Shown in pieces: positions 1 to 6,485 of a DNA stretch of 9,984 bases. The position numbers and the translations under genes were made by a program. The first letter of the stretch is position 1, and every line of letters starts with the position of its first letter. The stretch is from CAYRZL01 sp964428795 (GTDB lineage Bacteria > Bacillota > Clostridia > Lachnospirales > Lachnospiraceae). The stretch lies in the NCBI GenBank assembly GCA_964428795.1, contig CAYRZL010000087.1:1-9984 (forward strand), given 5' to 3'. The notes beneath the pieces were generated by a model. It was not told the origin of the DNA, ran no database searches, and was given only the letters and a program-made list of their open reading frames with translations.

Positions 1-96
1 TACATGGACACTTAATGAATGCGAGCAGAAGCGAAGCATGAATTTAGTGAACAGGATATAATATGACTACTTAGTAAGAAGGGAAGGTATTTTAGG
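1..96. other. Left edge, no assignable gene
   Basis: No coding region can be assigned here. All three plus-strand frames hit stops (13-15, 38-40 and 59-61), so at most the tail of an upstream gene could be present, and I cannot tell which frame it would use. The stretch ends in the leader and ribosome binding site (GGGAAGG at 81-87) of the next gene. Confidence 0.4.
57..62 (+). promoter_or_regulatory. Candidate -10 element for the 97-948 gene
   Basis: A perfect TATAAT lies at 57-62, about 35 bases before the start codon at 97. No good -35 hexamer is found 16-18 bases upstream (34-39 reads AAGCAT) and there is no extended TG. This is a candidate only. Confidence 0.3.
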
Positions 97-948
97 ATGG
101 CAGATTTTAAATTTGAACCAATGAGAAGCCTCATTTATGTGGATGTTGCGAAAGAGGACTTCAGACCAAAATTACAGAGATGGCTTTATAAGACTCATGT
201 TCCGGACAGTATTTCTCAGTTTGAGCCTTACGTGACCAAATATGCGTTTTATCCATCTTTCCCAATTCCGCCGGAGGGAGATCGTTTCGGTTATGCAAGA
301 ATGCAGTTGACGGAGCATCACTGGCTGGTGAGTGATTTGGATCCTCGTCTGGAGATCAAGGCGATTGCTGAGACGTTCCCGTTGGATGTTCTTGTATGGC
401 AGGGAAATCTTCCTGAGGAAGCTCTCAATGGTGGACAGCTTCAGAGCGAGGGAGATGCAGGCAATGAGGCCCGCAAATCCAACAATGCAGAGGGGAAACC
501 ATTTATCTTTGCATTCCTTCCAATGTGGTGGGAGATGGACATCAAAGGAAAAGGCCGCACGATCGAGGATGGAGCAAACTATCGTTTCAATATGGCAATC
601 GGATTTCCGGAGGGTGTTGACAAGGAAGAAGGAAAGAAATGGCTGTTCGAGAAAGTGATTCCGATTTTTGAGGCAGCTCCTGAATGTACGCGTATTCTTT
701 GCAGCAATGTAAAGAAAGATATCAATGGATGTGTGATGGACTATGTTCTTGAGCTCTGGTTTGAGCATCAGTCCGGTTGGTACAAGGTAATGGTGGAGGA
801 TACCAAAGCTTTGGAGAAACCTGAATGGGCACAGCAGGATGCGTTCCCGTTCCTGAAACCGTATCACAATATCTGCAGTGCAGCAGTTGCTGATTATACA
901 CCGAGCAACAACCTTGCAAATTATCGTGGATATATTACCATGAGATAA
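97..948 (+). CDS. Unknown protein, probable tandem ferredoxin-like (dimeric alpha/beta barrel type) fold
   Basis: I do not recognise this 283-residue protein by name. The start is supported by GGGAAGG at 81-87, nine bases before ATG. It has no signal peptide or membrane segment and is rich in Trp, Tyr and Phe, so it is probably a soluble cytoplasmic protein. Two regions look alike. Residues 11-78 have a beta strand (SLIYVDV), then WLYKTHVPD, then a strand and a loop. Residues 163-232 have FNMAIGFPEG, then WLFEKVIPIFEAAP, then strands with LELWFEHQSGWYKV. A polar linker (about 110-135) separates them. This strand-helix-strand pattern with a WLxxxHVP-type helix resembles EthD-like/dimeric alpha-beta barrel proteins, which bind or rearrange small aromatic or lipid ligands; this is inference. 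It is separated from the downstream reductase relic by a terminator. Confidence 0.75.
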   Translation: MADFKFEPMRSLIYVDVAKEDFRPKLQRWLYKTHVPDSISQFEPYVTKYAFYPSFPIPPEGDRFGYARMQLTEHHWLVSDLDPRLEIKAIAETFPLDVLVWQGNLPEEALNGGQLQSEGDAGNEARKSNNAEGKPFIFAFLPMWWEMDIKGKGRTIEDGANYRFNMAIGFPEGVDKEEGKKWLFEKVIPIFEAAPECTRILCSNVKKDINGCVMDYVLELWFEHQSGWYKVMVEDTKALEKPEWAQQDAFPFLKPYHNICSAAVADYTPSNNLANYRGYITMR

Positions 949-975
949 CAGATACAGTTTAAGAAATACATATTC

Positions 976-1008
976 GGAACCGATGGGATTTTCCTGTCGG
1001 TTCCTTTT
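976..1008 (+). terminator. Intrinsic terminator after the 97-948 gene
   Basis: GGAACCGA (976-983) pairs perfectly with TCGGTTCC (997-1004). Inner pairs extend the stem to about 13 bp (984-988 with 992-996, including two wobbles) around a three-base loop. Four T residues follow (1005-1008). The short T tract makes it a moderate terminator. It separates the unknown protein from the reductase relic. Confidence 0.7.
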
Positions 1009-1023
1009 GGCGGAGGGGAAAAG

Positions 1024-1405
1024 ATGAGAGTAATGACACTTGGAAGTACGGGAATCACGGTACCGCAGAATGCCTTTGAAGCACTTCCTGTTCAGCGTGT
1101 GAGTATGGATGAGGCAGTTAAGATTCTGCGCAGAGCCTATGAGGGCGGTATGCGGTTATTGTATGCCATGTCTGGCAGGTATCATGATCAATCAGTGTGC
1201 CCGCATGTCCCTGATGCTGCGGCGTGCTCCAAGCGCAGGCTGGTTATCGGAGAACATGCAGGCAGAGATGAAAAAGATCGGGAATTGTCTGGAATGCGGT
1301 GCATGCATCAAAAAATGTCCCTATGAGCTGAATACACCGGCATTGCTGAAGAAAAATTATGAGGACTACAAAAAAGTCCTTGCAGGGGAAGTTTCTGTGT
1401 GCTAG
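1024..1405 (+). pseudogene. Aldo/keto reductase with C-terminal ferredoxin domain, internally deleted and frameshifted
   Basis: The first 44 codons (1024-1155) read as the N terminus of an iron-sulfur aldo/keto reductase of the COG1453 type: MRVMTLGSTGITVPQN, then LPVQR, then DEAVKILRRAYEGGMR, where an intact protein continues with the FFDTA cofactor/catalytic region. From 1151 a different frame reads the C-terminal part of the same family for 84 codons: CGYCMPC, then CARMSLMLRRAPS, then CLECGACIKKCPYEL (C-x2-C-x2-C-x3-CP, the second 4Fe-4S motif), ending with TAG at 1403-1405. The catalytic TIM barrel (roughly 240-250 residues by family length) and the first Cys of the first cluster are gone, and the two parts are out of frame, so no active enzyme can be made. 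A strong GGAGGGG site at 1012-1018 survives, so a short out-of-frame peptide of about 100 residues could still be translated. A family of redox enzymes is certain; the substrate is unknown. Confidence 0.88.
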
Positions 1406-2265
1406 TTGTTTCGAAACATTGCGATTTCTTCTTTATAAGGCGGGTAGGATTTCTTGGCATCCTGCTCGTCTTTTATGTATGGAGTTTCCAGAATTTTAGG
1501 TATATTCATAAAATCCGGGTGATGTACAATGTAATTTAAGGCATCAAATCCAATGTATCCTTTTCCGATATTTTCATGACGGTCTTTCCCGGCGCCACAG
1601 GGATTTTTGCTGTCATTGATATGAAAGACGGCGATCTGGTCTTTTCCGATGAGACGGTCAAACTGATCCATAACGCCATCAAAATCGTGGATAATGTCAT
1701 AGCCTGCATCGTGGGTATGGCAGGTGTCAAAGCATACCCGGAGCCTGTCGTTGTATGTTACGCCATCGTAGATGGCTGCCAGTTCTTCAAAGGAACGTCC
1801 GATTTCGGAACCTTTTCCTGCCATGGTTTCCAGCACAATACAGCATTCGGTATCGGCAGTCAGCACCTCATTGATTCCCCTGATGATCTGATCTGTGCCT
1901 GCTTTTACGCCTTCTCCCACATGGGAGCCGGGATGTAAAACCATCACGTTGCTTCCCATGGCAGTGCTTCGCTCCAGTTCCAATGCCAGAAAGCGCACTG
2001 CGATTTCAAAAGTCTCCGGTTTTACTGTGTTTGCAAGGTTAATGATATATGGAGCATGAATGATAATATCATCAATGCCATGTTCTTTCATATATGCCCA
2101 TCCGGCATCGATATTTAATTCACTGATATCCTTTCTGCGGGTATTCTGCGGCGCTCCGGTGTATACCATAAATGTGTTTGCACCGTAGGATGCAGCTTCT
2201 TTTGCAGAATTTAAAAACATGTCCTTACCGGACATCCCTACATGGGAACCTATTTTTAATGTCAT
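1402..2265 (-). CDS. nfo: Deoxyribonuclease IV (endonuclease IV, AP endonuclease)
   Basis: This 287-residue protein is a phage-T4-induced-type endonuclease IV. It cleaves 5' of abasic sites in DNA and removes blocked 3' ends during base excision repair in the cytoplasm. All nine trinuclear zinc ligands known for the family are visible: H70 (HAPYIINLAN), H111 (LHPGSH), E146 (LETMAGKG), D180 and H183 (FDTCHTHDAGYD), H215 (FHINDSK), D228 and H230 (GKDRHENIGKG), and E260 (ILETPY). Length matches the usual ~280 residues. The frame stays open upstream to 2406, but the start at 2265 is preferred: MTLKIGSHVG is the family N terminus and AGAAAGGA lies upstream at a good distance. The 47 extra codons would be unrelated residues. 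It is transcribed divergently from the CbiT-like gene, and its stop codon overlaps the stop of the reductase relic in one CTAG. Confidence 0.97.
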   Translation of the reverse strand: MTLKIGSHVGMSGKDMFLNSAKEAASYGANTFMVYTGAPQNTRRKDISELNIDAGWAYMKEHGIDDIIIHAPYIINLANTVKPETFEIAVRFLALELERSTAMGSNVMVLHPGSHVGEGVKAGTDQIIRGINEVLTADTECCIVLETMAGKGSEIGRSFEELAAIYDGVTYNDRLRVCFDTCHTHDAGYDIIHDFDGVMDQFDRLIGKDQIAVFHINDSKNPCGAGKDRHENIGKGYIGFDALNYIVHHPDFMNIPKILETPYIKDEQDAKKSYPPYKEEIAMFRNN

Positions 2266-2313
2266 AATTGAAATCCTTTCTGCATCCTTGTCAGATGCAT
2301 CGTAATCCAGACA

Positions 2314-2342
2314 AGTGTAACATGATATGGATGTTTTCACAA
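2314..2342 (-). promoter_or_regulatory. Candidate sigma-A promoter for nfo
   Basis: On the minus strand, TTGTGA (2342-2337) and TACACT (2319-2314) are separated by exactly 17 bases. Transcription would start near 2307, giving a leader of about 40 bases before the nfo start at 2265. The match is fair rather than perfect, but the position is right. Confidence 0.45.
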
Positions 2343-2370
2343 CTTTTTTACCTATATCTTGTAAAAATAG

Positions 2371-2399
2371 TTGCACCGAAAGGGGGAAAGTATTATTAT
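2371..2399 (+). promoter_or_regulatory. Candidate sigma-A promoter for the CbiT-like gene
   Basis: TTGCAC (2371-2376) and TATTAT (2394-2399) are separated by 17 bases on the plus strand, about 50 bases upstream of the ATG at 2449. Together with the minus-strand element it forms a compact divergent promoter pair. Confidence 0.45.
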
Positions 2400-2448
2400 G
2401 AAACAAAGGAATCGTTCAGAACAGCTTTAGCGGAATGAGGAGAAATCT

Positions 2449-3351
2449 ATGGAAAATCAATTATTTACCAATGAACATATTTTAGCATGGCTGCAGTATT
2501 TTGCATCCGGCACCAGTATTGATCTGGAAAAAGTAAAGATTTTAGATATTACAAGAAAAAACAAGAATCTGATTCCGACTGTGGAATCTCATAAAACTGT
2601 ACTTGTGTTTACTGAGGCAGGGCATCCGGATATCTTTTACCGTATGTGGAATGCCGGATTGGGAGATTGCGACGTATGGTACAATGAGGGCGCCGAGCCG
2701 GTAGGAGAGATCAAGCATGATAAGCTGATGAACATGATCAACCGGGGGATCAATGCATCCGCAGGTATGCTTATCATGAATCCGAACGCAAGAAATACAT
2801 ATAAGATCGGTATGTACAATTACAATTTTTCCCGCGGTTCCATTCAGTATGTGGGAAGTGAGATCCGTGCGGTGATCCTGAATAAGATGCATGTAGCTCT
2901 TCAGGATGATATCTGTGTCATTGGCGGTGAAAGTATTGCGATCGAAGCAGCAATTATTGCAAGTGAGGGTACTGTGATCGCTGTGGAATATAATCGCAGT
3001 GACCGGTCAACCATGGAGGAAAATATTGAGCGTTTTGGACTGAACAATATTTCGATTATCGATCATGTGGATGAAGATACGATGAAGGATATGCCGGTAC
3101 CGTCACTGGTATTTCTGGTTGCATCCGCCAGCATGGAAAAGGAGATCGAGTGTCTGCTTAAAATGAATCCGCAGATTGAGATCGTTGTATATACGCTGGA
3201 TTTCACGGTAGCTGCGCAGCTGCCAAAACTGTTGGAGAATTATGGCGTTCGTGATATCGAGGTAATCCAGATTGCTGTATCCAAGCTGAATCATAAAAAT
3301 TCATTTGAACAGGAACCTGCTCCGTGGCTGATTTCAGGAAAAGCCATGTAA
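2449..3351 (+). CDS. Orphan CbiET-like protein (partial CbiE-like region plus CbiT-like methyltransferase domain)
   Basis: This 300-residue protein looks like a reduced relative of CbiET, the corrinoid-pathway C5 and C15 methyltransferases. Residues about 50-95 (VLVFTEAGHPDIFYRMWNAG, then GDCDVWYNEGAEPVGEI) resemble the later part of CbiE (the LTD-xxxP-xxIAxxLxxxG and V-ENLG-P-ERI segment). The front half of a CbiE domain (~200 residues in full) is absent. Residues about 136-285 match CbiT: GSEIRAVILNKM, CVIGGESIAIEAA (motif I position), GTVIAVE (motif II acidic end), then ENIERFGLNNISII, closing with PAPWLISG. Motif I has GGES where CbiT usually has a GxGTGS-type loop, so SAM binding is doubtful. 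GAGGAG precedes the ATG. No other corrin gene is nearby, so a role in B12 synthesis cannot be assumed; it may be a dead enzyme or one acting on another substrate. Confidence 0.75.
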   Translation: MENQLFTNEHILAWLQYFASGTSIDLEKVKILDITRKNKNLIPTVESHKTVLVFTEAGHPDIFYRMWNAGLGDCDVWYNEGAEPVGEIKHDKLMNMINRGINASAGMLIMNPNARNTYKIGMYNYNFSRGSIQYVGSEIRAVILNKMHVALQDDICVIGGESIAIEAAIIASEGTVIAVEYNRSDRSTMEENIERFGLNNISIIDHVDEDTMKDMPVPSLVFLVASASMEKEIECLLKMNPQIEIVVYTLDFTVAAQLPKLLENYGVRDIEVIQIAVSKLNHKNSFEQEPAPWLISGKAM

Positions 3352-3363
3352 CGGACGAAGAAA

Positions 3364-3398
3364 ACATGTCTAATTTCCGAACATGTCTTGCATTTTTT
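3364..3398 (+). terminator. Probable weak terminator after the CbiT-like gene
   Basis: ACATGT (3364-3369) can pair with ACATGT (3381-3386) across an 11-base loop, followed after a short gap by six T residues (3393-3398). Because ACATGT is self-complementary, the same bases are also a direct repeat. The stem is only 6 bp, so this is a weak call. Confidence 0.4.
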
Positions 3399-3415
3399 GA
3401 AGTTAGGAGTATTTT
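3388..3415 (+). promoter_or_regulatory. Tentative promoter of the thiamine operon
   Basis: TTGCAT (3388-3393) and TATTTT (3410-3415), 16 bases apart, would start transcription near 3422, just upstream of the riboswitch aptamer as required. Both hexamers match the consensus poorly. A second option, TTGAAG (3397-3402) with TAAAAC (3420-3425), would start too close to the aptamer. Confidence 0.3.
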
Positions 3416-3425
3416 TTGTTAAAAC

Positions 3426-3520
3426 TTAATATTGGGGAGCTTGTATGACAGGCTGAGAGGATGGTATGACCATCGACCCATGAACCTGATTTGGATAATG
3501 CCAACGTAGGGATACAACAT
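3426..3520 (+). promoter_or_regulatory. TPP riboswitch aptamer (THI element)
   Basis: The THI-box core is clearly present: GGGGAGC (3434-3440), the invariant GGCTGAGA (3451-3458) that forms the pyrimidine pocket, a variable hairpin around GATGG/CCATC (3459-3475), then CCTGAT (3485-3490), the TTGG...CCAA hairpin (3491-3504) with GGATAATGCC, and GTAGGGA (3506-3512). GCTTGT (3439-3444) pairs with ACAGGC (3448-3453). The closing P1 stem is AT-rich and its borders are uncertain. It binds thiamine pyrophosphate in the nascent transcript and, with the terminator that follows, switches off the thi operon when TPP is plentiful. Confidence 0.96.
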
Positions 3521-3530
3521 GCAGTGACAC

Positions 3531-3575
3531 AAGCGGTAAGTTACCAGATCAGAGTAGCTTACCGCTTTAATTTTT
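3531..3575 (+). terminator. Riboswitch-controlled intrinsic terminator (expression platform)
   Basis: AAGCGGTAAG (3531-3540) is perfectly complementary to CTTACCGCTT (3558-3567). Four more pairs (3541-3544 with 3554-3557, one wobble) lengthen the stem to 14 bp around a nine-base loop, and a T-rich tail (3566-3575) follows. It sits directly between the aptamer and the thiS ribosome binding site, so control is by premature termination rather than by hiding the binding site. Confidence 0.92.
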
Positions 3576-3590
3576 CTGGAGGTGTATTTT

Positions 3591-3785
3591 ATGGTCAAAA
3601 TCAACGGAAGTAATTTGGATGTTGCGGGTTTAACGATTACGGAATATCTGGCGACTACGGATTTCGAGCCAAAGCGCATTGTCGTCGAGCGCAATGAGGA
3701 GATTGTGTGCAAATCCCAATATGCTGAAACGGTTTTGTGCGATGATGATGTTATCGAAATCGTCAGTTTTGTGGGAGGCGGCTGA
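3591..3785 (+). CDS. thiS: Sulfur carrier protein ThiS
   Basis: This 64-residue ubiquitin-like (beta-grasp) protein ends in VGGG, the C-terminal GlyGly tail that ThiF adenylates and that then carries sulfur as a thiocarboxylate to ThiG. The N-terminal MVKINGSNLD and the middle segment KRIVVERNEEIV match the ThiS pattern. The start is ATG 3591, eight bases after GGAGG at 3578-3582. An in-frame GTG at 3582 lies inside that binding site and is rejected. It is the first gene of the operon; one base separates its stop codon from the ThiF start. Confidence 0.95.
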   Translation: MVKINGSNLDVAGLTITEYLATTDFEPKRIVVERNEEIVCKSQYAETVLCDDDVIEIVSFVGGG

Positions 3786-3786
3786 T

Positions 3787-4422
3787 ATGGAATTTGCACA
3801 GGAAGCGTGGCAGAAAGCGTTGGAGCAAAGACACGGGAAAGAATTGCAGGATAGATATTCCAAAGCGACCGTTGCAATCTGCGGTCTTGGCGGTCTTGGA
3901 TCAAATATTGCTATCGCTCTTGCCCGTGCCGGAATAGGCAAACTCATTCTTATTGACTTTGACCGGGTAGATCTTTCCAATCTCCATCGTCAGCAGTATA
4001 AGGCTGCGCAAACAGGAATGTACAAGACGGAAGCTATACTCGAAAATCTCAAAGAGATTGCTCCTTATCTTGAAGCCGAAATACATACCGTAAAAATCGA
4101 CGAGGAAAACGCCGCCTGGCTTCTGCATTCTGCCGACGTTATCTGTGAAGCATTCGATAATGCCGAAGCAAAAGCAATGCTCACAGACACGGTGTTTGAA
4201 AAAATGCCCGACAAGTATTATGTTGCGGCATCGGGTATGGCAGGTTTTGGCTCCGCAAACACCATAAAAACACGGAAAATCACAAGTCGATTTTACCTGT
4301 GTGGTGATGAAGAAAGCGATGTAGTGGCTGAGGGAACATTATTTTCTTCCCGCGTGATGATCTGTGCAGCGCATCAGGCACACACCGTTCTGCGTATCCT
4401 CGCAGGTAAATATGAAATCTAA
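3787..4422 (+). CDS. thiF: ThiS adenylyltransferase ThiF (short clostridial form)
   Basis: This 211-residue E1-like enzyme activates the C terminus of ThiS with ATP. The nucleotide-binding GLGGLGSN (33-40) is followed by LIDFDRVDLSNLHRQ (55-69), with the acidic end of the Rossmann strand and the Asn/Arg pair typical of ThiF/MoeB/HesA proteins, then DVICEAFDNAEAK (117-129). It is shorter than ThiF of E. coli (about 250) and shows no paired CxxC zinc motifs, which fits the short ThiF subfamily seen in clostridia. The frame is open upstream through thiS to 3679, but ATG 3787 directly follows the ThiS stop and uses GGGAGG inside the end of thiS as its binding site, implying translational coupling. 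Confidence 0.93.
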   Translation: MEFAQEAWQKALEQRHGKELQDRYSKATVAICGLGGLGSNIAIALARAGIGKLILIDFDRVDLSNLHRQQYKAAQTGMYKTEAILENLKEIAPYLEAEIHTVKIDEENAAWLLHSADVICEAFDNAEAKAMLTDTVFEKMPDKYYVAASGMAGFGSANTIKTRKITSRFYLCGDEESDVVAEGTLFSSRVMICAAHQAHTVLRILAGKYEI

Positions 4423-4437
4423 GAAAGGGATTCTATT

Positions 4438-5208
4438 ATGAATAATGACAAACTGATTATTGGCGGACATGAATTTAACTCCCGTTTTATTCTTGGCTCC
4501 GGCAAATATTCTATGAATCTGATTGAAGCGGCGGTGAAGGATGCCGGTGCTGAAATCATCACACTGGCGGTGCGTCGTGCAAATACCAGGGACAGTGAGA
4601 ATATCCTTGACTTCATTCCTGAAGGAGTGACTCTGCTGCCCAACACTTCCGGCGCTCGAAATGCACAGGAAGCAGTCCGTATTGCAAGGCTCGCCCGTGA
4701 GCTTGGCTGCGGTGATTTCGTTAAAATCGAAATTATGCGTGACAGCAAATATCTTCTCCCCGACAACCAGGAAACGATCAAGGCTACCGAGATTCTTGCA
4801 AAAGAAGGATTTGTCGTCATGCCTTATATGTACCCTGATCTGAATGTTGCCCGTGACCTTGTGAATGCCGGAGCTGCAACTATTATGCCCCTCGCTTCTC
4901 CTATCGGTTCCAATAAGGGGCTTGCAACCCGCGAGTTTATTCAGATTCTCATTGATGAGATTGATCTTCCCATCATCGTAGATGCCGGTATTGGCAGACC
5001 TTCTCAGGCCTGTGAAGCAATGGAAATGGGTGCGGCGGCAATTATGGCAAATACTGCACTTGCCACAGCGGGCGATTTACCTATGATGGCATCTGCGTTT
5101 AAGAACGCAATCGAAGCCGGAAGAAAGGCATATCTGGCCGGTATTGGCAGAGTGCTTACCCGCGGTGCATCCGCATCTGATCCTCTGACCGGATTCCTGC
5201 ACGATTAA
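4438..5208 (+). CDS. thiG: Thiazole synthase ThiG
   Basis: This 256-residue TIM-barrel enzyme joins deoxyxylulose 5-phosphate, dehydroglycine and the sulfur of ThiS thiocarboxylate into thiazole phosphate. K96 in DFVKIEIM is the lysine expected to form the imine with the sugar phosphate. Other family segments are LLPNTSGARNAQEAV (67-80, usually NTAGC), VVMPYMYPDLNVARDL, IMPLASPIGSNKG (149-161), VDAGIGRPSQACEAMEMGAAAI (181-202) and NTALATAGDLPMMASAF. Length is normal. AAAGGG lies about nine bases before ATG 4438, and the gap to thiF is only 15 bases. Confidence 0.97.
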   Translation: MNNDKLIIGGHEFNSRFILGSGKYSMNLIEAAVKDAGAEIITLAVRRANTRDSENILDFIPEGVTLLPNTSGARNAQEAVRIARLARELGCGDFVKIEIMRDSKYLLPDNQETIKATEILAKEGFVVMPYMYPDLNVARDLVNAGAATIMPLASPIGSNKGLATREFIQILIDEIDLPIIVDAGIGRPSQACEAMEMGAAAIMANTALATAGDLPMMASAFKNAIEAGRKAYLAGIGRVLTRGASASDPLTGFLHD

Positions 5209-5219
5209 GGAGGTGGATT

Positions 5220-6473
5220 ATGGAGAAGCAATTTTTTGTAGACTCTGAACATTTGTCTCCTGAAGCACTTGCAAAAAAGCATCGCCTGGAAAATGATCCC
5301 TCATTCCGAACCAATCACATGGAGTATATGCCCGGAATGGAAGTGATTGAATCCGACATCCGCGAAAAAGTAATGGCGCAGATGGACAGCTATGACTATA
5401 CTGCTTATACAGCAAGGGATGTGATAGCGGCATTGGAACATGATACCTGCACGATTGAAGATTTCAAGGCGCTCCTGTCTCCGGCTGCGGAGCCTTTTCT
5501 GGAGCAGATGGCACAGAAAGCACGACTTGAAACAAGCAGGCATTTCGGCAATACGGTCTATCTGTTTACACCTTTGTATATTGCCAACTACTGCGAGAAT
5601 TACTGTGTGTACTGCGGCTTCAACTGCTATAACCACATCAGGCGCATGAAACTGACGATGGAGCAGATTGAAAAGGAAATGAAGGTCATTGCCGACAGCG
5701 GTATGGAGGAAATCTTGATTCTCACCGGTGAAAGCCGCGGCCAGTCCAATGTGGAATACATTGGAGAAGCCTGCAGGCTGGCTCGTAAGTATTTCCGTAT
5801 GGTGGGGCTTGAAATCTATCCGGTAAACACCGATGAATATGCCTATCTGCATGAATGCGGCGCTGACTATGTGACCGTATTTCAGGAAACTTATGATACG
5901 GACAAATATGAAAGTCTGCATTTGTTTGGTCACAAGCGTGTATGGCCTTACCGCTTTGACGCACAGGAACGAGCGCTCAAAGGAGGTATGCGGGGTGTAG
6001 CGTTTTCTGCGCTTCTCGGTCTTTCCGATTTTAGAAAGGATGCCCTTGCTTGTGCACTGCACGCTTACTACTTGCAGCGGAAATATCCACAGGCTGAAAT
6101 GTCCCTTTCCTGTCCAAGACTTCGCCCGATCATTAACAACGATAAGATCAGTCCGATGGACGTTCACGAGAAGCAGTTGTGTCAGGTTCTGTTCGCATAC
6201 CGCATTTTTATGCCATTTGTGGGCATCACTGTTTCCTCCCGGGAAAGCGCCGGCTTTCGTAATGGCATCGTAAAGATTTGTGCCACAAAGGTTTCTGCCG
6301 GTGTTTCCACGGGCATTGGAGACCACGAAAGTAAATATACAGGCAAAGAAACAGACGATGTACAAGGCGACGAGCAGTTTGAGATCAACGATAACCGCAG
6401 CCTTGATAAGATGTACAAAGACATCACAGAAGAAGGTTTGCAACCGGTTCTCAACGATTATCTCTATGTGTGA
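5220..6473 (+). CDS. thiH: 2-iminoacetate synthase ThiH (tyrosine lyase, radical SAM)
   Basis: This 417-residue radical SAM enzyme splits tyrosine into p-cresol and dehydroglycine, the glycine-derived unit used by ThiG. The C-x3-C-x2-C cluster is seen at C125, C129 and C132 (YCENYCVYCGF), followed by an extra Cys at 136 where many homologues have another residue. ILTGESRG (156-163 region) and the barrel strands EIYPVNTDEYA and DYVTVFQETYD follow, and the C-terminal part with SSRESAGFRNG matches ThiH. It is somewhat longer than E. coli ThiH (377) because of an N-terminal extension. ThiH needs anaerobic conditions, whereas aerobes such as Bacillus use ThiO; this fits an anaerobe. Start ATG 5220 follows AAGGAGG by six bases. 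Confidence 0.96.
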   Translation: MEKQFFVDSEHLSPEALAKKHRLENDPSFRTNHMEYMPGMEVIESDIREKVMAQMDSYDYTAYTARDVIAALEHDTCTIEDFKALLSPAAEPFLEQMAQKARLETSRHFGNTVYLFTPLYIANYCENYCVYCGFNCYNHIRRMKLTMEQIEKEMKVIADSGMEEILILTGESRGQSNVEYIGEACRLARKYFRMVGLEIYPVNTDEYAYLHECGADYVTVFQETYDTDKYESLHLFGHKRVWPYRFDAQERALKGGMRGVAFSALLGLSDFRKDALACALHAYYLQRKYPQAEMSLSCPRLRPIINNDKISPMDVHEKQLCQVLFAYRIFMPFVGITVSSRESAGFRNGIVKICATKVSAGVSTGIGDHESKYTGKETDDVQGDEQFEINDNRSLDKMYKDITEEGLQPVLNDYLYV

Positions 6474-6485
6474 TGGAGGAACAGC

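Noticed and set aside
2266..2406. N-terminal extension of nfo to a start at 2406
   Set aside because: The 47 extra residues do not resemble endonuclease IV, whereas ATG 2265 has a ribosome binding site and gives the family N terminus. The extension would also run through both candidate promoters.
3582..3590. Upstream GTG start for thiS
   Set aside because: The GTG at 3582 overlaps the GGAGG binding site itself; ATG 3591 is correctly spaced.
3679..3786. Upstream start for thiF inside thiS
   Set aside because: It would overlap most of thiS in another frame; ATG 3787 is coupled to the thiS stop and begins a ThiF-like N terminus.
5301..6443. Long open frame (380 codons) on the minus strand opposite thiH
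   Set aside because: It lies wholly inside thiH, has no recognisable domain, and arises from the codon pattern of the real gene.
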